From: Flavobacterium sp. JAD_PAG50586_2
GTDB taxonomy: Bacteria; Bacteroidota; Bacteroidia; Flavobacteriales; Flavobacteriaceae
Direction: 5' to 3'
NCBI GenBank assembly: GCA_023213215.1
Contig: CP096136.1
Span: forward strand, 2,852,001 to 2,916,000
DNA length: 64,000 nucleotides
Shown: positions 48,571 to 57,153 of the stretch, piece after piece
Position numbering within the stretch: position 1 is the stretch's first letter
How the letters are laid out: each line of letters begins with the position of its first letter
The notes under the pieces: generated by a model
What the model was told of the DNA's origin: nothing
What the model saw: only the letters and a program-made list of their open reading frames with translations
The model's database searches: none
Position numbers and translations under genes: made by a program

Positions 48571-49552
48571 GTTATCCAATCATGGATATACTTTGACTTC
48601 TATAGAAACTTTAGGAATGTTTCTCGAGGATGAAGGTTTTAATTTATATTATGCTTCTTCCAAAAAAAATAAGCTGTTCCGGATGCTTGAAATGATTTTC
48701 ATGACGTTCAAGTATGCTAAAAAGGTCGACTATGTATTGATTGATACCTATAGTACAAAAAACTTCTGGTATGCCTTTGTAATATCACAACAATGCAGAA
48801 TGCTCGGCATTAAATACATTCCCAAATTGCATGGGGGAAATTTACCCACAAGGATTGTAAGGAGTAGGGTATTTTCGAATTTGATTTTTAAAAATGCCTA
48901 TATCAATGTTGCTCCTTCTTTATATTTATTCGAAACATTTAAAAATAGTGGCTATACCAATCTTAAGTATATACCCAATACCATAGAACTTCAATTGTAT
49001 TCCCCATCCGAAAAGGAATATAAAATCCCAAAATTACTTTGGGTAAGATCATTTGCCAAAATCTACAATCCACTAATGGCTGTCAAAGTTTTTATGAAGA
49101 TTAAAGCAGTGTTTCCGGAAGCCAAAATGTGTATGGTAGGACCAAAGAAGGATGATACTTATGCCAAAACCCAGCGCTTTGCCAAAACCAATAATATTGA
49201 AGTTGAATTTACCGGTAAATTAGCAAAGAAGGATTGGATTGCATTATCAAAAGAATACAATGTCTTTATAAATACTACTCATTTTGACAATACGCCAATA
49301 TCTGTAATTGAAGCAATGGCGTTAGGTATGCCGGTTGTATCCACCAACGTGGGTGGAATTTCGTATCTATTGCAGCACAATTCAAATGCCCTTTTGGTTA
49401 ACGACAATGATGTTGAAGATATGGCAGTTCAGATACATAGACTTTTTAATGAGCCCGAACTGGCACCCACTTTATCCTTGAAAGGAAAGGAATCGGTGCA
49501 AAGCTTTGATTGGGAATTAGTAAAAAAACAGTGGATAGAATTACTTATTTAA
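48542..49552 (+). CDS. Glycosyltransferase family 4
   Basis: 336 residues. MKNLLYIGNKLSNHGYTLTS starts the acceptor domain and LLWVRSFAKIYNPLMAVKVF the second domain. TTHFDNTPISVIEAMALGMP is the donor-binding region with Glu in VIEAM. The ATG lies 29 bp inside the polymerase gene, implying translational coupling. A 52-bp gap follows before the initiating transferase. Confidence 0.88.
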   Translation: MKNLLYIGNKLSNHGYTLTSIETLGMFLEDEGFNLYYASSKKNKLFRMLEMIFMTFKYAKKVDYVLIDTYSTKNFWYAFVISQQCRMLGIKYIPKLHGGNLPTRIVRSRVFSNLIFKNAYINVAPSLYLFETFKNSGYTNLKYIPNTIELQLYSPSEKEYKIPKLLWVRSFAKIYNPLMAVKVFMKIKAVFPEAKMCMVGPKKDDTYAKTQRFAKTNNIEVEFTGKLAKKDWIALSKEYNVFINTTHFDNTPISVIEAMALGMPVVSTNVGGISYLLQHNSNALLVNDNDVEDMAVQIHRLFNEPELAPTLSLKGKESVQSFDWELVKKQWIELLI

Positions 49553-49604
49553 TTTTCGCTAATATTTATTAACTTGCGACGTCAAAATTTTTTCAAAGTA
49601 AGTA

Positions 49605-50999
49605 ATGAATAAGCGCAAAGGAATACACTTCGAAGTATCCGAAAGAAAAATTCTTTTAAGGATTTTTGATGTTATTTCGGTGCTTTCTTCGCTCTATCTG
49701 GTCGGAATTGTTTTTAATTTCAATTACTTTAATATTTCTACGACCAATTTTTACTGGACAATCGTTTTAGGACTTTACCTAAATTTCATTGGTTCTGTGT
49801 TTGAAATGTACAACCTGCAAGTGGCAAGCAGCCAGTTTCAAACGATAAAAAGCATTATCCTTACTTCATCACTTACCGTTCTGCTGTATTTACTGACGCC
49901 AAAATACACGCCATTTCTTCCGTCTAACCGACTTCAGATTCTTATTTTCTTTATAGCTATTTTCGGTGCATTATTTACGTGGAGAATGATTTATGTGCGT
50001 TTTTTTGCCTCCAACCGCTTTTCCAAAAAAGTAATCCTTATTTGTGATAAAGAGCAGTTAATAGAGCTTGTCAACGGATTGGAGAGTGCAGATCCGCATT
50101 ACAAGGTTCTGGGCTATGTAAATTCTGATAGTGCCAACACCAATACAGGAGATAATATAAAAGTAAAGAGTATCGAAATCAAAAACCTACAGCACTTTGT
50201 TAAAAAGAATTCTATTTCTGAAATCGTTGTCGCTTCTCAAAAAACAGACGGAATTACAGTCAACCTTTACAATCAATTAATCAATTTGTTGGAAAACGGA
50301 TACATTATTACGGAGTATACCCAAGTTTATGAAAGTATTACCCAACGAATTCCGGTTCAGTACGTTTCGCGTGATTTCTATCGTTATTTCCCCTTTAGCC
50401 GAAGTAACCAGAATCATTTTTACCTCATAATGGTAAGGTTTTTCGAGATTATATTTTCACTAACCGGTTTGCTTATTGGCTTTGTTCTCCTGCCATTAAT
50501 AGTTATTGGAAATATTCTGGGCAACAGAGGTAAATTGTTCTACACTCAGGAAAGAGTAGGAAAGAACGGAAAGGTTTTTAATATAGTTAAATTCAGGACT
50601 ATGGTTAAGAATGCAGAAAAAGGCGGTGCTGTTTTTGCAACTACCAACGACAGCAGGGTCACCAAGTTTGGAAAAATTTTAAGAAAATCCCGAATGGACG
50701 AGCTTCCGCAGTTTATCAATATCCTAAAAGGAGAAATGGCTGTAATCGGACCAAGGCCGGAACGTCCAATATTTGTGAGTGAGATTGCTGAAGTGATGCC
50801 ATTTTACGAAACAAGGCATGTTATCAAACCGGGATTGACAGGCTGGGCTCAGGTTAATTATTCTTATGGGGAAACCATCGACGATAGTCTTATAAAACTG
50901 CAATACGATTTATATTATATCAAACACAGAAGTCTTTTCCTCGATGTTAATATAATCTTCAAAACCCTAAGTACGGTCTTGCTTTACCGAGGACAGTAA
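49605..50999 (+). CDS. WbaP/WcaJ-type polyprenyl glycosylphosphotransferase
   Basis: 464 residues. Four N-terminal membrane segments are followed by a nucleotide-binding-like domain (KVILICDKEQLIELV) and then a fifth hydrophobic segment before the catalytic domain. That domain has VKFRTMVKNAE, MDELPQFINILKGE, IGPRPERP and LTGWAQVNY, the usual signatures. It initiates a glycan by moving a sugar 1-phosphate to undecaprenyl phosphate. Together with the small PglC-like enzyme at 5529 it makes two initiators. Its 3' end overlaps the convergent DUF4105 gene by 33 bp. A partial -7-like TAACTTG at 49570-49576 lies upstream. Confidence 0.92.
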   Translation: MNKRKGIHFEVSERKILLRIFDVISVLSSLYLVGIVFNFNYFNISTTNFYWTIVLGLYLNFIGSVFEMYNLQVASSQFQTIKSIILTSSLTVLLYLLTPKYTPFLPSNRLQILIFFIAIFGALFTWRMIYVRFFASNRFSKKVILICDKEQLIELVNGLESADPHYKVLGYVNSDSANTNTGDNIKVKSIEIKNLQHFVKKNSISEIVVASQKTDGITVNLYNQLINLLENGYIITEYTQVYESITQRIPVQYVSRDFYRYFPFSRSNQNHFYLIMVRFFEIIFSLTGLLIGFVLLPLIVIGNILGNRGKLFYTQERVGKNGKVFNIVKFRTMVKNAEKGGAVFATTNDSRVTKFGKILRKSRMDELPQFINILKGEMAVIGPRPERPIFVSEIAEVMPFYETRHVIKPGLTGWAQVNYSYGETIDDSLIKLQYDLYYIKHRSLFLDVNIIFKTLSTVLLYRGQ

Positions 51000-52094
51000 T
51001 TTAGCATTTCGACCGTTAAGCTTCAACAAAATGTAAAGATTTGCCAGTATAAACGGAAGCATAATCACCAAGTGTATTTTGGTTATCATGACGATGCTGT
51101 AAATCAACAGCAACAGCAATAAAACTATATTTAACCTTTTCAGAAAGTTGCCTTTAACGAATGGAAGTAATAGCAATAGCGGATTAAACAGCAATGCATT
51201 ATAATTCCACAGCAGTTCTACATGTTCCGAGAAGAATCCGATAAGGCATAGAAAAAGTCCAAATAACCCACAAATGAACAGATAACTTTGGAGTACAACA
51301 CGATTATTGATAAGTATCAAAATCAAAAGTATCGTACAGATTAAGTATATGCTGTTGAAAAAGGAAAATTTAGGCTGTATATCTTCGCCGGTAACCACAA
51401 TTTCTGTTTTTGATACTAGCCGTTTTCCATCAAATTTAGCTTTGTCTAAACTATGCATTAATTCTACAGGAAGAAATAATTGTTCCGCATCATGGTCAGT
51501 CCTGGCTCCAAAAACCATATTTATTCCTAATTTGTACCAAAAATAATTGTCGAAATAAGGATACAAAAGGGTTCGGTAACTGATGGTTTTATCATCCACT
51601 TTCTGAATTTGTGCTTTACCATACAAGCTATTGATTTTCTCTACAATCATCGTCGTACAGTTTCTATCGATAAATTTATAGGTGTAATACCGGTCTTTAG
51701 AGAGCAATGCAGCATTTAAGGCCTCAAACAGCTCCTGCTTTTTTGCTAATGGTAGGTTTAGCGTTTGTTCCACAACTTCTCTTTTGTCATTCTGATATTC
51801 AAAAACAAAATCTTCAAAAGAAGTGACGTTCATAAAATACTGCAAATCACCTTTTACAAATTTGAAATAGAAATTTTCAGCCCTAAAATCAAAATAACCG
51901 TAATTGTAAACTACATCAAGTTGATTAACGGTATCTTTAATCCTTAGTGCCGTGTGGCCAAATGTAGAATACAGTTCTTCGCCTCTTCCACAAGTGAAAA
52001 CGCTGACTTCGGTAGTTGGTGAAAGTTTAGGGTTTTGCGAAAACGCAATCAGATTTACTAAAAGTAGGGAAAAGAAGAGGATTTTTTTAAGCAT
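50967..52094 (-). CDS. DUF4105/Lnb-like periplasmic and membrane protein
   Basis: 375 residues with a signal peptide (MLKKILFFSLLLVNLIAFSQ). The N-terminal periplasmic domain is DUF4105: TCGRGEELYSTFGHTALRI contains the Cys and His seen in the family, and FIDRNCTTMIV follows near residue 145. About five membrane helices lie in the C-terminal third. In Bacteroides, a DUF4105 protein named Lnb has been reported to be a lipoprotein N-acyltransferase (from memory). The same function here is likely but not proved. It lies next to a PorV-like gene, with a 6-bp gap. Confidence 0.8.
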   Translation of the reverse strand: MLKKILFFSLLLVNLIAFSQNPKLSPTTEVSVFTCGRGEELYSTFGHTALRIKDTVNQLDVVYNYGYFDFRAENFYFKFVKGDLQYFMNVTSFEDFVFEYQNDKREVVEQTLNLPLAKKQELFEALNAALLSKDRYYTYKFIDRNCTTMIVEKINSLYGKAQIQKVDDKTISYRTLLYPYFDNYFWYKLGINMVFGARTDHDAEQLFLPVELMHSLDKAKFDGKRLVSKTEIVVTGEDIQPKFSFFNSIYLICTILLILILINNRVVLQSYLFICGLFGLFLCLIGFFSEHVELLWNYNALLFNPLLLLLPFVKGNFLKRLNIVLLLLLLIYSIVMITKIHLVIMLPFILANLYILLKLNGRNAKLLSSVKQDRT

Positions 52095-52100
52095 ATTTCT

Positions 52101-53198
52101 TTATCTAAAGATACTAAGATCAACTTTAACAGAAAATATATTCGAATACAAAGCAGCACTCTGGTCACCTAAATCGGTAAGAGCGTAGTCTACCTGAATG
52201 CCTTTGTATTTAAATCCTAAACCGATATTAGGCTGAAAATTCACCTTTCTTGATCCGTCAATTTGCTCTACATTCTGAAAATTTCCAACACCAGCTCTAA
52301 GGAAAACCAAATCGGTATAACCAAATTCCAATCCCAAAGCCGGGTCAATACTAACTGCATCTGAAGCAAAAACGTCGTTGGTTCTGGCAAACTGCATGTT
52401 GAGGTTGACAGCAGCTAACAAAGTATAATCGTAATGAAAGTCAAATTTTTTGGCGATTCCCAATTGTGCTTTTGGTAAAGTAATCTCAGTACTCTCAGGC
52501 GGTTCCTGATTTTGCCCTGCAACCGCATCCCGAATCTCCTCATACTTATCTTCATCAATTGCCCAAACGTTATAGGTCGTGGTAATATCGCGAAGCATGA
52601 TTCCGTAACGCCAGTCGCTGCTTTCATATTGGAGTCCGAAATCGAATCCAAATCCCCATGAGGAAGCAAATTCCCCAATAACCCTACGGATAATCTTAGC
52701 GTTAACTCCGTACTGCAGGCCTTCAATTAAGGTTGGGCGTCTTGCATAAGAAAGGGTGAATCCATAATCTGCGGTCGAGAATAAGCTGATTCTATTGTAA
52801 TCGATATTGCCTTCGCTGTCAATTAATTGTGTAGTATTTAGGATATCATCCACTCCAAAACGGATTAAGGAAACGCCCCAAGCACTTCGGTCGTCTATCT
52901 TTTTGGCATAAGCCGCATAATCATATTGTGCAATATTGGCAAAATAACTGGCGTGCATCAACGAAGCTTCGCTGTCTTCAATTTTCAATAAACCAGCCGG
53001 ATTCCAGTATCCCGAATTGACATCGCCTGTAAAAGCGGTTACGGCATTTGACATTCCTAAAGCCGCCGCATCGACACCAATATTCATAAATTCGTTAGAG
53101 TATTTTCTAACGGATTGGGCATGAGTAATTAGGCAAATTAAAAGCAGTGCAATAGCAATCGTTTTTTTCAAGGCAATTTTTCTTTTTACAAATATCAA
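52101..53198 (-). CDS. PorV/PorQ-family outer-membrane beta-barrel protein
   Basis: 365 residues. A signal peptide (KKTIAIALLLICLITHAQS) is followed by EFMNIGVDAAALGMSNA and GYWNPAGLL, hallmarks of the PorV/FadL-like family associated with type IX secretion. The remaining sequence has alternating beta-strands and the C-terminus SVKVDLSIFR fits an outer-membrane barrel. Two TTG codons are candidate starts (53198 and 53171); the second gives the more typical signal peptide MKKTIAIA, and no ATG is near. It is not PorV itself, which is longer, but a relative of unknown role. Confidence 0.83.
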   Translation of the reverse strand: MIFVKRKIALKKTIAIALLLICLITHAQSVRKYSNEFMNIGVDAAALGMSNAVTAFTGDVNSGYWNPAGLLKIEDSEASLMHASYFANIAQYDYAAYAKKIDDRSAWGVSLIRFGVDDILNTTQLIDSEGNIDYNRISLFSTADYGFTLSYARRPTLIEGLQYGVNAKIIRRVIGEFASSWGFGFDFGLQYESSDWRYGIMLRDITTTYNVWAIDEDKYEEIRDAVAGQNQEPPESTEITLPKAQLGIAKKFDFHYDYTLLAAVNLNMQFARTNDVFASDAVSIDPALGLEFGYTDLVFLRAGVGNFQNVEQIDGSRKVNFQPNIGLGFKYKGIQVDYALTDLGDQSAALYSNIFSVKVDLSIFR

Positions 53199-53242
53199 AT
53201 AAAATCTCTATATGAAACGTAGAAAGCTTTAACTTATTGTAT

Positions 53243-53250
53243 TAAATTTG
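53243..53250 (+). promoter_or_regulatory. Putative -7 promoter element for pssA
   Basis: TAAATTTG fits the TAnnTTTG consensus and ends 27 bases before the ATG at 53278, in the 79-bp gap between divergent genes. No clear -33 element at the expected distance was found. Confidence 0.45.
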
Positions 53251-53277
53251 CTCAAACACCAAAAAAACTTTATCCGA

Positions 53278-54004
53278 ATGAATATCAAAAGGCTTATTCC
53301 CAATTTATTTACAATGCTAAATCTGTTTAGTGGATGTGTTGCTTTGGTTTGTGTGGCTAATTCTGAATTTGGCTTAGCTTTTTTTTATAGCCCTTGGTAT
53401 TTTCTTTGATTTTTTTGATGGATTCTTTGCCAGAAAATTTAATGTGGCCGGTCCATTAGGCGTTCAGTTGGATTCCTTGGCAGATATGGTCACAAGCGGT
53501 GTTGTTCCGGGTTTTGTGATGTATAAAATGCTTTTTTCCCTGAAAGATTATCAATGTCACGAAAGCTGTTGTGGTTATTATGATTTTTTGCAGGTAATCC
53601 CATCTCTTGGTTTTATAATAACGCTTGGCGCCTGTTATCGTTTGGCCAAATTTAATATTGATACAAGACAATCGGATTCATTTATAGGATTGCCGACACC
53701 TGCGAATGCTTTGTTTATCACAAGTTTGCCTTTAATTACTATTCCTGAGATTTATAATTTTATTTATAATCAATGGATTTTAATTGGAATCACTTTGTTA
53801 AGCGCTTATGTTATGAATGCCGAAATCCCGCTGTTTTCCCTTAAGATTAAGAATTTCAGTTTTACTAAATATAAATTGCAGATTTCCTTTTTAGCAGTTT
53901 CGGTTGCGATGCTTATTTTCCTTCAGATAATTGCTGTTCCGTTGATAATAGTACTTTACGTGTTACTTTCGGTTTTCAATAATATGACAACCAAAAAAGC
54001 ATAA
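53278..54004 (+). CDS. pssA: CDP-diacylglycerol-serine O-phosphatidyltransferase; frame broken at 53379-53386
   Basis: The N-terminal frame MNIKRLIPNLFTMLNLFSGC breaks in the T8 run 53379-53386. The other frame carries FDFFDGFFARKFNVAGP and QLDSLADMV, the CDP-alcohol motif DGxxAR-x8-G-x3-D-x3-D. The shift is the opposite sign from the other breaks: either one extra T or two missing T. Ten T's give GLAFFFIALGIFFDFFDG, which fits the usual spacing best. The enzyme makes phosphatidylserine, the precursor of phosphatidylethanolamine, and spans the inner membrane several times. A frameshift in this gene would be very deleterious, so I take it to be a sequencing error. Confidence 0.83.
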
Positions 54005-54023
54005 AATAGAAAAAGGATTTTTG

Positions 54024-54059
54024 TGTGACAATTTTCACTTTTTTGTGTACTTTGTCACA
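54024..54059. terminator. Bidirectional terminator-like hairpin between pssA and lptB
   Basis: TGTGACA and TGTCACA form an inverted repeat with a 22-base loop, inside which CAC and GTG can pair. The two genes converge here. On the plus strand the second arm is followed by GGCTTTTTTATTTTT, which fits a T-tract. Confidence 0.5.
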
Positions 54060-54066
54060 GGCTTTT

Positions 54067-54819
54067 TTATTTTTCCTTGTGAAAATCGATTTTCTTTTTA
54101 CGAAGCTCGAAGTTTTGTCCGAGATAGACCCTTCTTACCATTTCGTCTTCCACCAATTCCTGTGGTACTCCGGCTTTTAGGATACCACCTTCAAACATTA
54201 GGTAGGTTTTGTCTGTAATCGCTAAGGTTTCCTGAACGTTGTGATCGGTAATCAGGATTCCGATGTTTTTATCTTTTAGTTGGGCTACAATTCTCTGAAT
54301 GTCTTCTACCGCAACCGGGTCAACTCCTGCAAATGGTTCGTCCAACAGGATAAACTTTGGATCTGTTGCCAATGCACGTGCAATCTCAGTTCTACGGCGT
54401 TCTCCACCAGAAAGTAAATCGCCACGATTGGTTCGGATATGTTCTAAACTGAATTCGGCAATCAGGCTTTCCATTTTGGCAATCTGTTCTTCCTTGGTAA
54501 GTTTTGTTAGCTGTAAAACACTCAGGATGTTGTCCTCAATACTTAGTTTTCTGAATACTGACGCTTCCTGGGCCAAATAACCAATGCCGTTTTGGGCACG
54601 TTTATACATCGGAAACTCGGTAATATTCATATCATCCAGATAGATATTCCCAGAATTAGGTTTAACCAATCCGACAATCATGTAAAAAGACGTGGTTTTT
54701 CCAGCGCCATTCGGACCCAGAAGTCCAACGATTTCACCCTGATTTACTTCCACAGAGATACCTTTTACAACACTTCTGCCTTTGTAGGTTTTGACTAAAT
54801 TTTCGGCTCTTAATTTCAT
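54067..54819 (-). CDS. lptB: LptB: LPS-export ABC ATPase
   Basis: 250 residues. Walker A is GLLGPNGAGKTTSF, the signature LSGGERRRTEIARAL and Walker B ILLDEPFAGVDP, then the LptB switch ITDHNVQETLAI. C-terminal YLGQNFELRKK is typical. It powers extraction of LPS from the inner membrane with LptFG. A 121-bp gap separates it from the CMD gene upstream on the same strand. It is unbroken, unlike its neighbours pssA and tatC. Confidence 0.95.
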   Translation of the reverse strand: MKLRAENLVKTYKGRSVVKGISVEVNQGEIVGLLGPNGAGKTTSFYMIVGLVKPNSGNIYLDDMNITEFPMYKRAQNGIGYLAQEASVFRKLSIEDNILSVLQLTKLTKEEQIAKMESLIAEFSLEHIRTNRGDLLSGGERRRTEIARALATDPKFILLDEPFAGVDPVAVEDIQRIVAQLKDKNIGILITDHNVQETLAITDKTYLMFEGGILKAGVPQELVEDEMVRRVYLGQNFELRKKKIDFHKEK

Positions 54820-54939
54820 TTATGCTGAATTTATTTCAGTATCTTTTGATAGCTAACTGAGTATTATTTAATGCAAATAAACAAAATCCATTTGCTCGAT
54901 TTCTTGTTTTAACTCTAAATTTGGAAAACTGCCTTCTGA

Positions 54940-55290
54940 TTACTGAACACTTTCTTCAAGGTCTTCCCAAAATTCATATGCTCTTCTCAAATGCGGGATT
55001 ACAATAGTTCCGCCTACCAAAGTCGCAATGCCCATAGCTTCCATCATTTCTTCTTTGGTAATTCCTTCCTTATGGCTGGTTTCCAAATGGTATTTAATGC
55101 AGTCATCACAACGCAATACCGTTGATGCAACCAATCCAAGAAGTTCCTTGGTTTTTACATCCAGTGCACCTTTAGCGTAAGCATTGGTATCCAGATTAAA
55201 AATCCGCTTTACGATTTTATTATTGTCGGCCAATAATTTTTCGTTCATTTTAGAACGATATTCGTTAAATTCGTTTACTAGCTTGCTCAT
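54940..55290 (-). CDS. Carboxymuconolactone decarboxylase/AhpD-like protein
   Basis: 116 residues, all-helical. The redox motif is CDDCIKYHLETSHKEG (CxxC...H), as in AhpD-like members. ALGI-type conserved segments (EEMMEAMGIATLVGG) follow. It may act as a peroxidase or disulfide reductase, but most of these small proteins have no assigned function. Its start overlaps the end of tatC by 26 bp, so it sits in the kdsD-tatC operon. Confidence 0.85.
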   Translation of the reverse strand: MSKLVNEFNEYRSKMNEKLLADNNKIVKRIFNLDTNAYAKGALDVKTKELLGLVASTVLRCDDCIKYHLETSHKEGITKEEMMEAMGIATLVGGTIVIPHLRRAYEFWEDLEESVQ

Positions 55291-56103
55291 TTTTCAATTT
55301 GTTTTTTTCTACAATAACAGAAATCCAGATGCTGGCTTCATAAATCAATAACATCGGAACAGAAACGGTAACCTGGCTTACTACGTCGGGTGGCGTGACT
55401 ATAGCCGCAACTATCAGTATGATTACAATGGCATATTTTCGGTACTTTCTTAGGAAACTTGGTCCCACCAATCCTAATTTGGTTAGGAAATAAATAATGA
55501 CCGGCAATTCGAAAAACAAACCACTGGCGATTACTGAGGTTTTTACCATGCTCACATAAGAAGCAATGTTAAACTGATTTTTTACCACACTGCTGACGCT
55601 GAAACTGGCTAAAAAATTAATCGACATTGGGACGATGACATAATAACCAAAGAGTACGCCAAGGAAGAATAAAATAGAAGCTATAAAGATAAAAGCCTTA
55701 GCGCCTTTTTTTCTTTTTCATACAAGGCCGGACTGATGAATTTCCAAAATTCCCATAAAATATAAGGGAAAGCGAGAATAAATCCAGCGGTAATGCAAAT
55801 CCAGACAAATATATTGACCTGGCCTTCCATTTCCGTATTCTGGATGATAAAGTTGAGTTCGGTTATGCAGATGCTGTCTGCAAAACCTAAATAATGGGAA
55901 GCATCACAAAAGAAACGGTAAGTAACAAAATTGGGATTCGTTGGTCCAAAAATTAAATCCTCAAAAATATAATCGGCAAAGCAATAGGCAACAATTGCCA
56001 TTATTAAGACCGCAAAGGAACTTCTGACCAATATCCATCTTAATTCCTCAAGATGTTCCAAAAATGACATTTCACCTTTCGGCTTTTTCTCCGTTTTTGC
56101 CAT
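55265..56103 (-). CDS. tatC: TatC: twin-arginine translocase subunit; frame broken at 55706-55712
   Basis: The N-terminal frame reads MSFLEHLEELRWILVRS, the classic TatC start, with the periplasmic insert typical of Bacteroidota (CDASHYLGFADSICI) and PYILWEFWKFISPALYEKE. The C-terminal frame has FELPVIIYFLTKLGLV and VVAAIVTPPDVVSQ. One extra T in the T7 run 55706-55712 (an A on the gene strand) gives YEKEKKGAKAFIFIAS and rejoins them, about 280 residues with six membrane helices. It is the core receptor of Tat export. The break is almost certainly a sequencing error. Confidence 0.9.
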
Positions 56104-57067
56104 TATACGATACCTTCCTTTAAAATGTCATGCAAATGTAAAACGCCTTTGTAATCACCATTATCGACTACCACTAATTGGGTTATGGAAAAATCTTCGA
56201 GGATGTTTAAGGCATCGCTAACCAATTCGGTTGATTTTATGGTCTTTGGATTTACCGTCATGATATCCTTAGCGGTCAATCCGGTAATGTTTTCTGTTTT
56301 ATTCAACATTCTTCGGATATCACCATCTGTAATTATTCCGATGACTTTATCATTTTCTACAACTGCAGTCACGCCCAAACGCTTTTCAGATATTTCAACG
56401 ATGGCCTTTTTGATTGTCGAATCTGGTGAAACGACAGGTCGGTGAGTCGTATCGAGCATATCGCCAACACGTAGCAACAATTTTTTCCCAGAGCACCGCC
56501 TGGATGGTATTTGGCAAAATCTTCTGCTGTAAAATTTTTCATTTCCATCAGGCACACAGCAATTGCATCTCCCATAACCAACTGCGCTGTTGTACTGTTT
56601 GTCGGAGCTAAGTTAATTGGACAGGCTTCGCTTTCGACGTAAGTGTTTAAAACGTAATCTGCCTCCTTTCCCAAAAAGGAAGTCGTATTGCCGGTAATGG
56701 CAATCAGTTTATTGCCAAATCGCTTCAGTAACGGAACCAAAACCTTAATCTCGGGGCTATTGCCGCTTTTTGAAATGCAGATGACCACATCGCCGGGCTG
56801 AACCATACCTAAATCGCCATGAATAGCTTCAGAAGCATGCAGGAATAAGGAAGGAGTTCCGGTTGAATTTAGTGTGGCTACAATTTTTTGCGCAATGATG
56901 GCACTTTTACCAATTCCGGTTACTACTAACCGTCCGGTTGAGTTGTTTATGATTTCCACTGTCTTTACAAAATTGTCATCCAGGAAGTCAATCAGCTTGG
57001 CAATCGATTCACTTTCAGACAAAATTGTTCTTTGGGCAGCCGCTAAAATGGTATCTTTATTTATCAA
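56103..57067 (-). CDS. kdsD: KdsD/KpsF-type arabinose-5-phosphate isomerase; frame broken at 56481-56486
   Basis: The SIS domain is in the first frame (TGIGKSAIIAQKIVATLNST, HGDLGMVQPGDVVICIS) and two CBS domains are in the second (TAKDIMTVNPKTIKSTE). A seventh base in the T6 run 56481-56486 gives HPGGALGKKLLLRVGDML, the highly conserved linker, and about 322 residues. It isomerises ribulose-5-phosphate to arabinose-5-phosphate for Kdo synthesis in LPS. The start is a TTG at 57067; I found no ATG nearby in frame. It overlaps tatC by one base. Confidence 0.9.
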
Positions 57068-57114
57068 AATTGTAATGATATAAAATTTGTGTGTGTAAAA
57101 GAAAGTCGTATCTT

Positions 57115-57122
57115 TATGTTTG
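57115..57122 (+). promoter_or_regulatory. Putative -7 promoter element for recQ
   Basis: TATGTTTG fits TAnnTTTG, 32 bases before the recQ ATG. A TTTG at 57086-57089 is 25 bases upstream, slightly longer than the usual -33 spacing. On the minus strand TAAATTTG at 57130-57123 may serve kdsD divergently. Confidence 0.45.
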
Positions 57123-57153
57123 CAAATTTATGTAAAAATACCATTAACAAAGA

